Assembly (NCBI GenBank): GCA_016861105.1
Contig: BOKS01000006.1
Span: 62,001 to 126,000, forward strand
DNA from: Betaproteobacteria bacterium
GTDB taxonomy: Bacteria > Pseudomonadota > Gammaproteobacteria > Burkholderiales > Casimicrobiaceae
Length of the DNA stretch: 64,000 nt
Direction: 5' to 3'
The notes beneath the pieces are model-generated. The model saw only the letters and a list, made by a program, of their open reading frames with translations. It made no database searches and was not told the DNA's origin. This document shows, in pieces, positions 15,646-24,717 of this stretch; within the stretch, counting starts at the first letter, position 1, and each line of letters begins with the position of its first letter. The position numbers and the translations under genes were made by a program.

Positions 15646-16866
15646 ATGAGCTTCCAGCAGGGCCTCTCGGGCCTCAACGCCGCCGCCAAGAACCTCGACG
15701 CGATCGGCAACAACGTCGCCAACGCCAACACGGTCGGCTTCAAGTCGTCCGGCCTGATCTTCGCGGACGTCTTCGCCGCGTCGATCGGCGCCACCGCGGG
15801 CAACAGCATCGGCATCGGCACGACGGTCGCTTCCGTGCAGACGAGCTTCACGCAGGGCAACATCCGCACGACGAGCAACCCGCTCGACATGGCGATCAAC
15901 GGCAACGGGTTCTTCCGCGTCGACGTCAACGGCGCGGTCAGCTACACGCGCAACGGCCAGTTCCACCTCGACGCCAACGGCTTCATCGTCTCCGCGACCG
16001 GCGCGAAGCTCACCGGCTACGGCGTCGACGCGCAGGGCAACATCCTGATCGCGAACCCGTCGCCGCTGCAGATCTCGTCGGCGCAGCTCGCCGCGACGGC
16101 GACCACCGCGGGCCAGATCGGCCTCAACCTCGACGCGCGCGAGCCCGTCGTGACCGTGACGCCGTTCAACATCGCCAACTCCGCGACGTACAACAAGGCG
16201 ACCTCGCTCACGATCTACGACAGCCTCGGCAATGCGCACGCGCTGTCGACCTACTACGTCAAGACCGCGGCCAACACCTGGGACGTCTACGCGGCGGTCG
16301 ACGGCGTCGCGCTGCCGGCGTCGATCGGCACGCTGAACTTCAACACCAACGGCACGCTGAACACGACGACGACCACGCTGCCGTTCAACCTCGCGCTCCC
16401 GATCGGCGGCGGCGCGGTGACGCCGCTCACCATGACGCTCGACTTCACGAACTCGACGCAGTACGGCAGCGGGTTCTCGGTGGACACGCTCGAGCAGGAC
16501 GGCTTCGCCGCCGGCCAGCTCGCCGGCTACGGCATCGACGACGCCGGCGTGGTGATCGGCCGCTACAGCAACGGCCAGACGCGCGCGATGGGCCAGCTCG
16601 TGCTCGCGAGCTTCAAGAACCCGCACGGCCTGCAGCCGCTCGGGAACAACGGCTACGCCGAGACCACCGCCTCGGGACAGCCGATTCCCGGCGTGCCCGG
16701 CTCGTCGAACCTCGGGCTCGTGCAGTCGGGCGCCGTCGAGGAGTCGAACGTCGACCTGACGCGCGAGCTCGTCGACATGATCACCGCGCAGCGCGTCTAC
16801 CAGGCGAACGCGCAGACGATCAAGACGCAGGACCAGGTGCTGAACACCCTGGTGAATCTCCGCTGA
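15646..16866 (+). CDS. flgE: Flagellar hook protein FlgE
   Basis: FlgE polymerises into the hook, the universal joint between rod and filament. The 406-residue protein begins [20 protein letters not shown], with the [14 protein letters not shown] rod/hook signature next, followed by beta-rich surface domains and the C-terminal [20 protein letters not shown] helix. AGGAG precedes the ATG at 15646, which settles the start among upstream in-frame codons. After it comes a repeat-rich spacer of about 100 bases before flgF, so flgFG may be partly uncoupled from flgBCDE. Confidence 0.97.
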   Translation: MSFQQGLSGLNAAAKNLDAIGNNVANANTVGFKSSGLIFADVFAASIGATAGNSIGIGTTVASVQTSFTQGNIRTTSNPLDMAINGNGFFRVDVNGAVSYTRNGQFHLDANGFIVSATGAKLTGYGVDAQGNILIANPSPLQISSAQLAATATTAGQIGLNLDAREPVVTVTPFNIANSATYNKATSLTIYDSLGNAHALSTYYVKTAANTWDVYAAVDGVALPASIGTLNFNTNGTLNTTTTTLPFNLALPIGGGAVTPLTMTLDFTNSTQYGSGFSVDTLEQDGFAAGQLAGYGIDDAGVVIGRYSNGQTRAMGQLVLASFKNPHGLQPLGNNGYAETTASGQPIPGVPGSSNLGLVQSGAVEESNVDLTRELVDMITAQRVYQANAQTIKTQDQVLNTLVNLR

Positions 16867-16874
16867 CCGTGAGA

Positions 16875-16960
16875 CCGGCGACAGGCGATCGGCGATAGGA
16901 AAGCGCGCAGCGCAGCGCCCTGTCGCCGGCCCATCGCCCATCGCCCATCGCCCATCGCCC
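16875..16960. repeat. Inverted repeat with opposed 7-mer arrays between flgE and flgF
   Basis: The arms CCGGCGACAGG (16875-16885) and CCTGTCGCCGG (16919-16929) are exact complements. Within and beside them are G-rich 7-mers on the left (GGCGACA, GGCGATC, GGCGATA at 16877-16897) and four exact CCCATCG 7-mers on the right (16930-16957) ending in CCC. The right array is a G-quadruplex motif on the minus strand. The layout matches the fliA-motC locus: opposed 7-mer arrays around a GC core. It ends 7 bases before the flgF ATG. Confidence 0.85.
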
Positions 16961-16967
16961 GAGAGAC

Positions 16968-17717
16968 ATGGACCGCTACATCTACCTCGCGATGACCGGC
17001 GCCCAGCAGCTGCTGCAGCAGCAGGCAGTGGCGGCGTCGAACCTCGCCAACGCGTCGACGAGCGGCTACAAGGCGGAGACGACGGCGTTCCGGGTCGCGC
17101 CGCTCGTGGGCGGCGCGGGGATGCCGACGCGCGCCTACGGCGTGACCAGCACGACCGGTGCCGACTTCGCCGCCGGCACGGTGCAGCCGACCGGGCGCGC
17201 GCTCGACGTCGCCATCGAGGGCGACGGGTTCCTCGCCGTGCAGGCGCTCGACGGCACCGAGGCGTACACGCGCAACGGCAGCCTCGCGATCTCGCCGGAC
17301 GGCGAACTGCGCACCCGCGGCGGCCTCGCCGTCGTGGGCGAGGGCGGCCCGATCGTCGTGCCGCCCGACGCGGCGATCGCGATCGGCCGCGACGGCACGG
17401 TGTCCGCGACGTCCGAGGCCGACGGCACGAGCACCGTCACCGTCGTCGGCCGCCTCAAGCTCGTCAACCCGCCGACGTCGTCCCTCGCCCGCAGCGGGGA
17501 CGCGCTGTTCCGGCTGCGCGGCGGCGGTGCGGCGGACGCCGACCCAGCGGTGGTCGTCACCGCCGGCGCCCTCGAGAGCTCCAACGTCAACGCCGTCTCG
17601 GCGATGGTCGACATGATCAACCTCGCGCGCCAGTTCGACCTCACCATGAAGCTGCTCCAGCACGCCGACGCGAACGAGCAGCGCGCCACCCAGCTGATCG
17701 GCGGCAACGCCGGCTGA
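16968..17717 (+). CDS. flgF: Proximal rod protein FlgF
   Basis: FlgF is a rod subunit between FlgC and FlgG. The 249-residue protein begins [20 protein letters not shown], then the rod signature [20 protein letters not shown] (about 24-43), with a FlgF/G-type middle ([19 protein letters not shown]) and the C-terminal [20 protein letters not shown] helix. Length and order are normal. Its ribosome-binding region GAGAGAC directly follows the 7-mer array, so structure in that array could affect its translation. flgG follows after 23 bases. Confidence 0.96.
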   Translation: MDRYIYLAMTGAQQLLQQQAVAASNLANASTSGYKAETTAFRVAPLVGGAGMPTRAYGVTSTTGADFAAGTVQPTGRALDVAIEGDGFLAVQALDGTEAYTRNGSLAISPDGELRTRGGLAVVGEGGPIVVPPDAAIAIGRDGTVSATSEADGTSTVTVVGRLKLVNPPTSSLARSGDALFRLRGGGAADADPAVVVTAGALESSNVNAVSAMVDMINLARQFDLTMKLLQHADANEQRATQLIGGNAG

Positions 17718-17740
17718 CCGGCCCCTCCAAGGACACCACG

Positions 17741-18523
17741 ATGATCCGCTCGCTCTGGATTGCCAAGACCGGCCTCGACGCGCAGCAGACGCAGCTCGAC
17801 GTCATCGCCAACAACCTCGCCAACGTCGGGACCGCCGGGTTCAAGCGCTCGCGCGCGGTCTTCGAGGACCTGCTCTACCAGACGATCCGCCAGCCCGGCG
17901 CCCAGTCGTCGCAGCAGACGCAGCTGCCGACGGGGCTCACGCTGGGCACCGGCGTCAAGCCGGTCGCCTCGGAGAAGGTCTTCACGCAGGGCAACCTGCA
18001 GCAGACCGGCAACCAGCTCGACCTCGCGATCAACGGCCAGGGCTTCCTGCAGGTGCAGCTGCCCGACGGGTCGACCGCGTACACGCGCGACGGCTCGCTG
18101 CACCTCGACAACAACGGCCAGCTCGTCACCTCGTCCGGCTACCCGCTGCAGCCCGCGCTCACGGTACCGGCGAACGCGATCGCGGTCACCGTCGCCCGCG
18201 ACGGCACGGTCACGGTGACGCAGCCCGGGCAGGCCACGCCCACGCAGGTCGGGACGATCCAGCTCGCCACCTTCATCAACCCGGCGGGGCTGCAGTCGCA
18301 GGGCGAGAACCTCTACATCGAGACGGCCTCGTCCGGCGCGCCGACCACCAACACGCCGGGCACCAACGGGCTGGGCACGCTCTCGCAGGGCTACGTCGAG
18401 ACCTCGAACGTCAACGTCGTCGAGGAGCTCGTCAACATGATCCAGACGCAGCGCGCCTACGAGATCAACTCGAAGGCCGTGCAGACCTCCGACCAGATGC
18501 TGCAGCGGCTCTCGCAGCTGTAG
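17741..18523 (+). CDS. flgG: Distal rod protein FlgG
   Basis: FlgG forms the distal rod that passes through the P and L rings. The 260-residue protein begins [20 protein letters not shown], with [20 protein letters not shown] at about 21-40, a middle [20 protein letters not shown], and the C-terminal [20 protein letters not shown] helix. These match the family exactly in order and length. flgH starts four bases after the stop. Confidence 0.97.
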   Translation: MIRSLWIAKTGLDAQQTQLDVIANNLANVGTAGFKRSRAVFEDLLYQTIRQPGAQSSQQTQLPTGLTLGTGVKPVASEKVFTQGNLQQTGNQLDLAINGQGFLQVQLPDGSTAYTRDGSLHLDNNGQLVTSSGYPLQPALTVPANAIAVTVARDGTVTVTQPGQATPTQVGTIQLATFINPAGLQSQGENLYIETASSGAPTTNTPGTNGLGTLSQGYVETSNVNVVEELVNMIQTQRAYEINSKAVQTSDQMLQRLSQL

Positions 18524-18527
18524 GCTC

Positions 18528-19220
18528 ATGACGTCCATCGCCCGTCTCGCCGCCGCGGCGGCGCTCGCCCTCGCCGCCGGCTGCACGTCGAACCCGATGC
18601 GCGTCGTCGAGGTTCACCAGCCCGTGACGGTGCGGCCGTCGCCGCCGACGGTCGCCGCGGCGGCGCCCGCGAACGGCGCGATCTTCCAGCCGCAGGCCAT
18701 CTCCCACGTCCGCTACGTGCCGCTGTTCGAGGATCCGCGCGCACGCAACGTCGGCGACACGCTGACCGTGCAGATCAACGAGAAGCTGAACGCGCAGAAG
18801 AGCGCGCAGTCCGCCGCCGACCGCAAGGGCGGCATGAGCTTCGTCGTGCCGGAGATCCAGCTCGGCACGCGGTCCTATCCGGGCGGCAAGATCCAGGCGG
18901 ACAGCAAGAACGCGTTCGAGGGCAGCGGCGACTCCGCGGCGAACAACCTCTTCACGGGCACCATCGCGGTCACCGTCATCGACGTGCTGCCGAACGGCAA
19001 CCTGCTCGTCGCCGGCGAGAAGCAGATCGGCATCAACCAGGGGTCCGAGTTCGTGCGCCTCTCCGGCGTGGTCAACCCGCGCTTCATCCTGGCCGGCAAC
19101 ATCGTGTCGTCGACGACGATCGCCGACGCGCGGCTCGAGTACCGGGGGACCGGCTACATCGACGAGGCGCAGACGATGGGCTGGCTGTCGCGCGTCTTCA
19201 TGAGCGTCATGCCGTTCTGA
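18528..19220 (+). CDS. flgH: Flagellar L-ring lipoprotein FlgH
   Basis: FlgH forms the outer-membrane L ring. The 230-residue precursor has a lipoprotein signal peptide ending in the lipobox LAAGC (Cys at about residue 20), and the conserved FlgH core: LFEDPRARNVGDTLTVQINE, then GSGDSAANNLFTGTIAVTV and NPRFILAGNIVSSTTIADAR, ending GWLSRVFMSVMPF. The length is normal. It is followed by an inverted-repeat spacer of 135 bases before flgI, an unusual gap inside this otherwise tight run. Confidence 0.97.
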   Translation: MTSIARLAAAAALALAAGCTSNPMRVVEVHQPVTVRPSPPTVAAAAPANGAIFQPQAISHVRYVPLFEDPRARNVGDTLTVQINEKLNAQKSAQSAADRKGGMSFVVPEIQLGTRSYPGGKIQADSKNAFEGSGDSAANNLFTGTIAVTVIDVLPNGNLLVAGEKQIGINQGSEFVRLSGVVNPRFILAGNIVSSTTIADARLEYRGTGYIDEAQTMGWLSRVFMSVMPF

Positions 19221-19224
19221 CATG

Positions 19225-19291
19225 CCGATGCGAAACGCACAGGCAGCGCTCGTGCCGATGCGCAAGGTTCCCGCCGTGCGTTTCGCATCGG
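19225..19291. repeat. Perfect 16-bp inverted repeat between flgH and flgI
   Basis: CCGATGCGAAACGCAC (19225-19240) and its exact complement (19276-19291) are separated by 35 bases. The loop contains a third partial copy (GTGCCGATGCGC at about 19252-19263). No T-run follows. It could be an mRNA stability or processing element, an attenuator or a REP-like sequence. Confidence 0.85.
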
Positions 19292-19355
19292 GACGAAAGC
19301 CAGCGCGCGAGGCGTGCGGCATCCGGCTTCGCCCGGTCGTTCGGAGGACGATGTG

Positions 19356-20489
19356 ATGCAGGGCAACCGATGGGGCGAAGGGGTCCGTGGCGCCTTGCTG
19401 GCGGCCGTCCTGCTGGCGTGCGCGCTCGCGCTCGGCGCCGCGCGCGCCGAGCGGCTCAAGGACCTCGTCGACGTGCAGGGCGCGCGTCCCAACCAGCTGA
19501 TCGGCTACGGGCTCGTCGTGGGCCTGGACGGCACCGGCGACCAGACCACGCAGACGCCGTTCACCACGCAGTCGCTGCAGTCGATGCTCGCGCAGCTCGG
19601 CATCAACCTGCCGCCGGGCAATTCGAACCTGCAGCTGAAGAACGTGGCCGCGGTCATGGTCACCGCGCGCCTGCCCCCGTTCGCGCAGCCGGGCCAGCTC
19701 GTGGACGTGACGGTGAGCTCGCTGGGCAACGCGAAGAGCCTGCGCGGCGGCACGCTGCTGCTGACGCCGCTCAAGGGCGCCGACGGCCAGGTCTACGCCA
19801 TGGCGCAGGGCAACGTCGCCATCGCGGGCGCAGGCGCGTCCGCCGGCGGCAGCTCCACGCAGGTCAACCAGCTCAACGCGGGCCGCGTCCCCGGCGGGGC
19901 GACCGTCGAGCGCAGCGTGCCCGCGGTCCTCGGGGGCGGCGACAGCCTGCAGGTCGAGCTCCGCCACAGCGACTTCGGCGTCGCGCGCTCGGTGGTGCAG
20001 GCGGTCAACGCGCGCTTCGGCGCGGACGTCGCCAGCGCCGTCGACGGCCGCGTCATCCGCATCCGCGCGCCGGCGGGCAACGATGCCCGCGTCGCGTTCC
20101 TCGCCGCGCTGGAGGACGTCGAAGTGGAGCTCGCGGCGCCCGCCGCCCGGGTGATCATCAACGCACGCACCGGCTCCATCGTGATGAACCAGTCGGTCGC
20201 GCTGGAGGCGTGCGCGGTCGCGCACGGCAACCTGACGGTGACGATCGCCAGCGAGCCGGTCGTCGTGCAGCCGGCACCGTTCGCCTCCGGGCGAACGGTC
20301 GTCACCGAGCGCGCCGACGTGCAGCTCAAGCAGGAGGGCACCGGGCTGGTCGCGCTGCCGGCCGGCGCGCGGCTCGCCGACGTGGTGAAGGCGCTCAACA
20401 TGCTCGGCGCCTCGCCGGCCGACCTGCTCGCGATCCTGCAGGCGATGAAGTCGGCCGGGGCGCTGCGGGCCGAGCTGGAGATCATCTGA
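19356..20489 (+). CDS. flgI: Flagellar P-ring protein FlgI
   Basis: FlgI forms the periplasmic P ring around the distal rod. The 377-residue precursor starts at 19356, where GGAGG lies eight bases upstream, giving a normal signal peptide (GVRGALLAAVLLACALALGA, cleavage near AARA). The mature part begins ERLKDLVDVQGARPNQLIGY and continues GLVVGLDGTGDQTTQTPFT, with the conserved SLGNAKSLRGGTLLLTPLKG further on. Upstream in-frame codons would spoil the signal peptide. Its stop overlaps the flgJ start (TGATG). Confidence 0.97.
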   Translation: MQGNRWGEGVRGALLAAVLLACALALGAARAERLKDLVDVQGARPNQLIGYGLVVGLDGTGDQTTQTPFTTQSLQSMLAQLGINLPPGNSNLQLKNVAAVMVTARLPPFAQPGQLVDVTVSSLGNAKSLRGGTLLLTPLKGADGQVYAMAQGNVAIAGAGASAGGSSTQVNQLNAGRVPGGATVERSVPAVLGGGDSLQVELRHSDFGVARSVVQAVNARFGADVASAVDGRVIRIRAPAGNDARVAFLAALEDVEVELAAPAARVIINARTGSIVMNQSVALEACAVAHGNLTVTIASEPVVVQPAPFASGRTVVTERADVQLKQEGTGLVALPAGARLADVVKALNMLGASPADLLAILQAMKSAGALRAELEII

Positions 20490-21529
20490 TGCTGGCCGGA
20501 CCCGACGCCGCGCAGGCGCTCGCCCTCGACGCGAAGGCGCTGTCGGGGCTGAAGCGCGAGGCGCACGCCAATCCCGCGCAGGCGCTGGCGAAGGCCGCCG
20601 GGCAGTTCGAGGCGATGTTCCTGCAGATGGTGCTGAAGCAGATGCGCGAAACGCTGCCGCGCGACGGGCCGCTCGACTCCGACGCGATGCGCACCTACAC
20701 GTCGATGTTCGACCAGCAGATCGCGCAGCAGCTCGCCGGCCGCGGGCTGGGCCTGCGCGAGGCGATCGAGCGCCAGCTCGCGCGGGCGCTGCCGCCCGCG
20801 CCCGGGACGGCCGACGCCCGCGCTGCGCCGACGCCCCCGGCAGGACCGCCGCCGGCCGTCCCCGGGGCACCCGACGCGCTGCGGCGGATCGGCGCGCGCA
20901 TCGAGGGATCGCTCCGCGACGCGCCGGCCGCGCGCTCGCCGCCTGCGCCCGCCGCCACCACGCGCGTCGAGAGCTTCGTCGCGCGCGTGCGGCCCTACGC
21001 GGAAGCGGCCGCGGCCGCGAGCGGCATCCCGGCCCCGCTGCTGATCGCGCAGGCCGGCCTCGAGACGGGCTGGGGACGAAGCCAGCCGCGTACCGCTGAC
21101 GGCGCTGTGAGCCACAACCTGTTCGGCATCAAGGCCGGCGGCCGCTGGACCGGCGCCTCGGTCGCCGCGACGACGACCGAGTACGTCCGGGGGATCGCGG
21201 TGCGCACCGTCGAGCGCTTCCGCGCGTACGCCTCGCCGCTGGACGCGTTCCGCGACTTCGCGCGCCTGCTCTCCGGCGAGCGCTACGCGCAGGCGAGGGC
21301 GAGCGCCCAGGCGCACGACGGCGCCGCGTATGCCCGCCACCTGCAGCAGGCCGGCTACGCGACCGATCCGCGCTACGCGGACAAACTGACCCGGGCGATC
21401 GGCATGGTGCATCGCCAGCTCGCCGTCCCGGCGGCGGTCGGCGCCGGCGCGCCGGCGGCGCCGGCGCCCGCAGGTATTCAAGTTCCCTCCGCCGCCGCCG
21501 ATAAGCCGTACGACCGCACCGCGAGCTGA
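20489..21529 (+). CDS. flgJ: Rod cap and peptidoglycan hydrolase FlgJ
   Basis: FlgJ caps the growing rod and cuts peptidoglycan to let it through. The 346-residue protein has an N-terminal rod-binding domain (AAGQFEAMFLQMVLKQMRET and TSMFDQQIAQQLAGRGLGL, about 30-90), an Ala/Pro-rich linker at about 100-155, and a C-terminal glucosaminidase-type domain (PAPLLIAQAGLETGWGRS, with the catalytic Glu, then SHNLFGIKAGGRWTG). It is the two-domain form found in beta- and gamma-proteobacteria. A sigma28 promoter for flgKL lies inside its last 50 bases. Confidence 0.96.
   Translation: MLAGPDAAQALALDAKALSGLKREAHANPAQALAKAAGQFEAMFLQMVLKQMRETLPRDGPLDSDAMRTYTSMFDQQIAQQLAGRGLGLREAIERQLARALPPAPGTADARAAPTPPAGPPPAVPGAPDALRRIGARIEGSLRDAPAARSPPAPAATTRVESFVARVRPYAEAAAAASGIPAPLLIAQAGLETGWGRSQPRTADGAVSHNLFGIKAGGRWTGASVAATTTEYVRGIAVRTVERFRAYASPLDAFRDFARLLSGERYAQARASAQAHDGAAYARHLQQAGYATDPRYADKLTRAIGMVHRQLAVPAAVGAGAPAAPAPAGIQVPSAAADKPYDRTAS
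21478..21504 (+). promoter_or_regulatory. Sigma28 (FliA) promoter of flgKL, inside flgJ
   Basis: TCAAGTTC (21478-21485), an 11-base spacer and GCCGATAA (21497-21504) give an exact -10 and a 6 of 8 -35. It lies within the flgJ coding end, about 50 bases before the flgK ATG. It lets the hook-filament junction proteins be made late, with FliA. Confidence 0.92.
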
Positions 21530-21555
21530 CGAGGCCCCCGAACGATCGCCGACCC

Positions 21556-23502
21556 ATGGCCAACAGCATCTACAGCATTGGCCTCTCCGGGCTCGCCGCA
21601 GCGCAGGCGGGGCTGGCCACGACCGGCCACAACATCGCCAACGTCAACACGCCCGGCTACTCCCGCCAGGAGCTGCTGCAGCTGGCGCGCTTCCCGCTGT
21701 TCAACGGCGGCAGCTTCTTCGGGCAGGGCGTCGACGTCACCACCGTGCGCCGGGTGTACAGCGACTACCTCGCCGCGCAGGTGCTGTCCACGCGCACGCA
21801 GTCGGCGCGCTTCGACGCGCTCGCCACCGAGCTCTCGCAGCTGGACAACCTGTTCGGCGACCCCGCCGCGGGCCTGTCGCCGGCGCTCGCGGAGTTCTTC
21901 TCCGGCGTCAACACCGTCGCGGCGCACCCCGCGGACGGCCCGGCGCGCCAGTCGATGCTCTCCGCGGCCAGCGCGCTGGTCGCGCGCTTCCGGCAGATCG
22001 ACGACCAGATGGCCGGGCTGCGCGCGGCCGCGGACGACCAGATCCGCGCGGGCGTCGACGCGATCAACGGTCTCGTCGCGCAGATCGCGGGCCTCAACCG
22101 CCGCATCGCCGAGGTGACCGGCGCGACCGCCGGGCAGCAGCCGCCCAACGACCTGCTCGACCAGCGCGACCTCCTGGTCGGCAAGCTCAACGACCTGATC
22201 GGCGCCAGCGTCGTCGTCCAGGAGGACGGCTCGTACAACGTGTTCCTGCGCAGCGGCCAGGCGCTGGTGATCGGTCAGGAGTCGTTCCGCCTGCAGGCGC
22301 TGCCCGACGCCCGCGACCCGCGGAAGCTGGAGATCGCGCTCGACCTCGGCGGCGGCGGAGCGCTGCGCCTGCGCGTCGAGGACGTCGCGGGCGGCCGGCT
22401 CGCGGGGGTCGTCGCGTACCGCGACGGCACGCTGACGCAGGCGCAGAACGAGCTCGGCCGTCTCGCCGCGGTGCTGGCCGAGAAGTTCAACGCGCAGCAC
22501 CGGCTCGGGCTCGACCGCAACGGGGCGCCGGGGGGCGACGTCTTCTCGTCGCCGGTCCCCGTCGCCTCCGCCGCGACCACGAACACCGGCAGCGCCACGC
22601 TGTCGGCCGCGATCGCGGACGCCGGCGCGCTGACCGCCAGCGACTACGAGCTGCGCTACGACGGCGCCCAGTGGACGCTGACGCGGCTGGCCGACAACAC
22701 GACGCAGACGTTCGCCACGCTTCCGCAGACGGTCGACGGCGTCACCTTCGCCGTCGCCTCGGGGACCGCCGCCGCCGGCGACAGCTTCCTGGTCCAGCCC
22801 ACGCGCTACGCGGCGCGCGACCTCGCGCTGCTGATCAGCGATCCGGCGAAGGTCGCCGCAGCGGCGCCGATCCGCACGGCCGCGGGCGGCGCCAACAGCG
22901 GGAGCGGATCCATCTCGGCCGGCAGCGTGACTGCCGCGTATCTCGCCGCGCCGCTGGCCGGCCCGCTCACGCTGACCTTCGCCGCCGGCACGAACACGCT
23001 GTCCGGCTTTCCGCCGGCGCAGCCGGTGACGGTCACCGTCAACGGATCGTCGACCACCTATCCCGCCGGCGCGCCGGTGCCGTTCACCGCGGGCGCGACC
23101 GTCGCCTTCGGCGGCATCGAGTTCACGGTGTCGGGGACGCCGGCGGACGGCGACACCTTCGACGTGCTGCCCAATGCCAACGCCGCCGGCGACAACCGCA
23201 ACGCCCAGGCGCTCGCCGCGCTGGCCTCGCAGAGCCTCGTCCTCGGCGGCGCGACGCTCGGCGGCGCGCTGGGGCAGCTGACGGCGCGGATCGGGAGCGC
23301 GACGCAGGAGGCGCGCTTCGAGCGCGATGCGCAGGCCACGCTGTACCGCCAGACCGACCGCGCGCTGCAGTCGATGGCGGGCGTCAATCTCGACGAGGAG
23401 GCGGCGAACCTGCAGCGCTACCAGCAGGCCTACCAGGCCGCCGGCGAGGTGATGCGCATCGCCGGCTCGCTGTTCGACACGATCCTCGCGATCGGCCGCT
23501 GA
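21556..23502 (+). CDS. flgK: Hook-filament junction protein FlgK (HAP1)
   Basis: FlgK is the first of the two junction proteins between hook and filament. The 648-residue protein begins MANSIYSIGLSGLAAAQAGL, followed by the signature GHNIANVNTPGYSRQELLQ. Conserved LNRRIAEVTGATAGQQPPND and DQRDLLVGKLNDLIG segments follow at about 180-215, and the C-terminal NLDEEAANLQRYQQAYQAA helix ends it. The middle region (about 330-570) is a Thr/Ala-rich beta domain, longer than the E. coli version (547 residues). FlgN is its likely chaperone. flgL starts three bases after its stop. Confidence 0.97.
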   Translation: MANSIYSIGLSGLAAAQAGLATTGHNIANVNTPGYSRQELLQLARFPLFNGGSFFGQGVDVTTVRRVYSDYLAAQVLSTRTQSARFDALATELSQLDNLFGDPAAGLSPALAEFFSGVNTVAAHPADGPARQSMLSAASALVARFRQIDDQMAGLRAAADDQIRAGVDAINGLVAQIAGLNRRIAEVTGATAGQQPPNDLLDQRDLLVGKLNDLIGASVVVQEDGSYNVFLRSGQALVIGQESFRLQALPDARDPRKLEIALDLGGGGALRLRVEDVAGGRLAGVVAYRDGTLTQAQNELGRLAAVLAEKFNAQHRLGLDRNGAPGGDVFSSPVPVASAATTNTGSATLSAAIADAGALTASDYELRYDGAQWTLTRLADNTTQTFATLPQTVDGVTFAVASGTAAAGDSFLVQPTRYAARDLALLISDPAKVAAAAPIRTAAGGANSGSGSISAGSVTAAYLAAPLAGPLTLTFAAGTNTLSGFPPAQPVTVTVNGSSTTYPAGAPVPFTAGATVAFGGIEFTVSGTPADGDTFDVLPNANAAGDNRNAQALAALASQSLVLGGATLGGALGQLTARIGSATQEARFERDAQATLYRQTDRALQSMAGVNLDEEAANLQRYQQAYQAAGEVMRIAGSLFDTILAIGR

Positions 23503-23504
23503 CC

Positions 23505-24713
23505 ATGCGCGTCACCACGCCGCTCCTCCACGCGCTGGGCATCGATGCGATCGCGCGCCAGCAGGAGGCGCTGCTGCGCACGCAGCAGCAGATCGCCTCC
23601 GGCCGGCGCATCCTCGTGCCGTCCGACGACCCGATCGCCGCCGCGCAGGCCATGGCCGTGCTCGACGCGAAGGCGCGCACGACGCAGTACCAGGCGAACA
23701 TCGGCGCCGCCGGCGACGCCCTCGGCTATGCCGAAGGCGTCCTCGCGCAGGTCACCGAGGTGCTGCAGGCGGCGCGCACGCTGGCCGTCAACGGCGGGGC
23801 GGCGACGCTGTCCGACGCCGACCGCCGCTCGCTGGCGGGCGAGCTGCGCTCGCAGCTCGACCACCTCGTCGGGCTCGCGAACAGCCGCGACGGCAACGGC
23901 GCGTACCTCTTCGCCGGCTTCGCGACGGCCACGCAGCCGTTCGCGCGCGGCGCCGGCGGCGTCGCCTACTTCGGCGACCAGGGCGAGCGGATGCTGGAGG
24001 TGTCGCCCGGGCGCAACCTGGCGGTCAGCACGAGCGGCGACGCCGTGTTCATGAGCATCCGCACCGGCAACGGCACGTTCACGGCGGTCCCCGCGCCGAC
24101 GAACGCCGGGGCGGGCACGATCGACGCCGGGCGCGTCGTCGACCCGGCCGCGCTCACCGGGCACAGCTACCGCCTGCAGTTCAGCGTCGTCGGCGGGGTC
24201 ACGACCTTCGACGTCGTCGACGTCACGTCGGCGACGATCGTCTCCGCCGGCAACGCGTACGCACCCGGCACGGCGATCGACGTGGACGGCATGCAGGTCA
24301 CGGTCGGCGGCGCACCCGCCAACGGCGACAGCTTCACGCTCGCCCCGTCGTCGGCACAGAGCGTGTTCACGACGTTCGACCAGCTGATCGCCGCGCTCGA
24401 GGCGCCGGCGGGCTCGCCGGCCGCGCGGGCGGCGCTGGCCAACGGGCTCACCGGCGCGCTCGCCAACCTCGACCAGGCGCTCGAGCGCCTGCTCACCGTG
24501 CGGGCGGGCTTCGGTGCCGGCCTGCGCGAGCTCGACGCGCTCGGCGCGGGCAACGACGCGACGCAGCTGTGCCACGACCAGACGCTCTCGCGCCTGCAGG
24601 ACCTCGACTACAACGCGGCCCTCTCCGACTTCGCGCGCCAGCAGCTCGCGCTGGAGGCCGCGCAGAAGTCGTTCGTGCAGGTGACCGGGTTGTCGCTCTT
24701 CGACTACCTCTGA
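23505..24713 (+). CDS. flgL: Hook-filament junction protein FlgL (HAP3)
   Basis: FlgL joins FlgK to the flagellin filament. The 402-residue protein is flagellin-like at its ends: MRVTTPLLHALGIDAIARQQ, then QQQIASGRRILVPSDDPIAA at about 28-47, and a C-terminal DLDYNAALSDFARQQLALEAAQ helix. The middle domain (about 140-290) contains beta-rich sequence similar in style to that of FlgK. It is slightly longer than E. coli FlgL (317). A diguanylate cyclase begins four bases after its stop and is probably on the same sigma28 transcript. Confidence 0.96.
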   Translation: MRVTTPLLHALGIDAIARQQEALLRTQQQIASGRRILVPSDDPIAAAQAMAVLDAKARTTQYQANIGAAGDALGYAEGVLAQVTEVLQAARTLAVNGGAATLSDADRRSLAGELRSQLDHLVGLANSRDGNGAYLFAGFATATQPFARGAGGVAYFGDQGERMLEVSPGRNLAVSTSGDAVFMSIRTGNGTFTAVPAPTNAGAGTIDAGRVVDPAALTGHSYRLQFSVVGGVTTFDVVDVTSATIVSAGNAYAPGTAIDVDGMQVTVGGAPANGDSFTLAPSSAQSVFTTFDQLIAALEAPAGSPAARAALANGLTGALANLDQALERLLTVRAGFGAGLRELDALGAGNDATQLCHDQTLSRLQDLDYNAALSDFARQQLALEAAQKSFVQVTGLSLFDYL

Positions 24714-24717
24714 GGCC

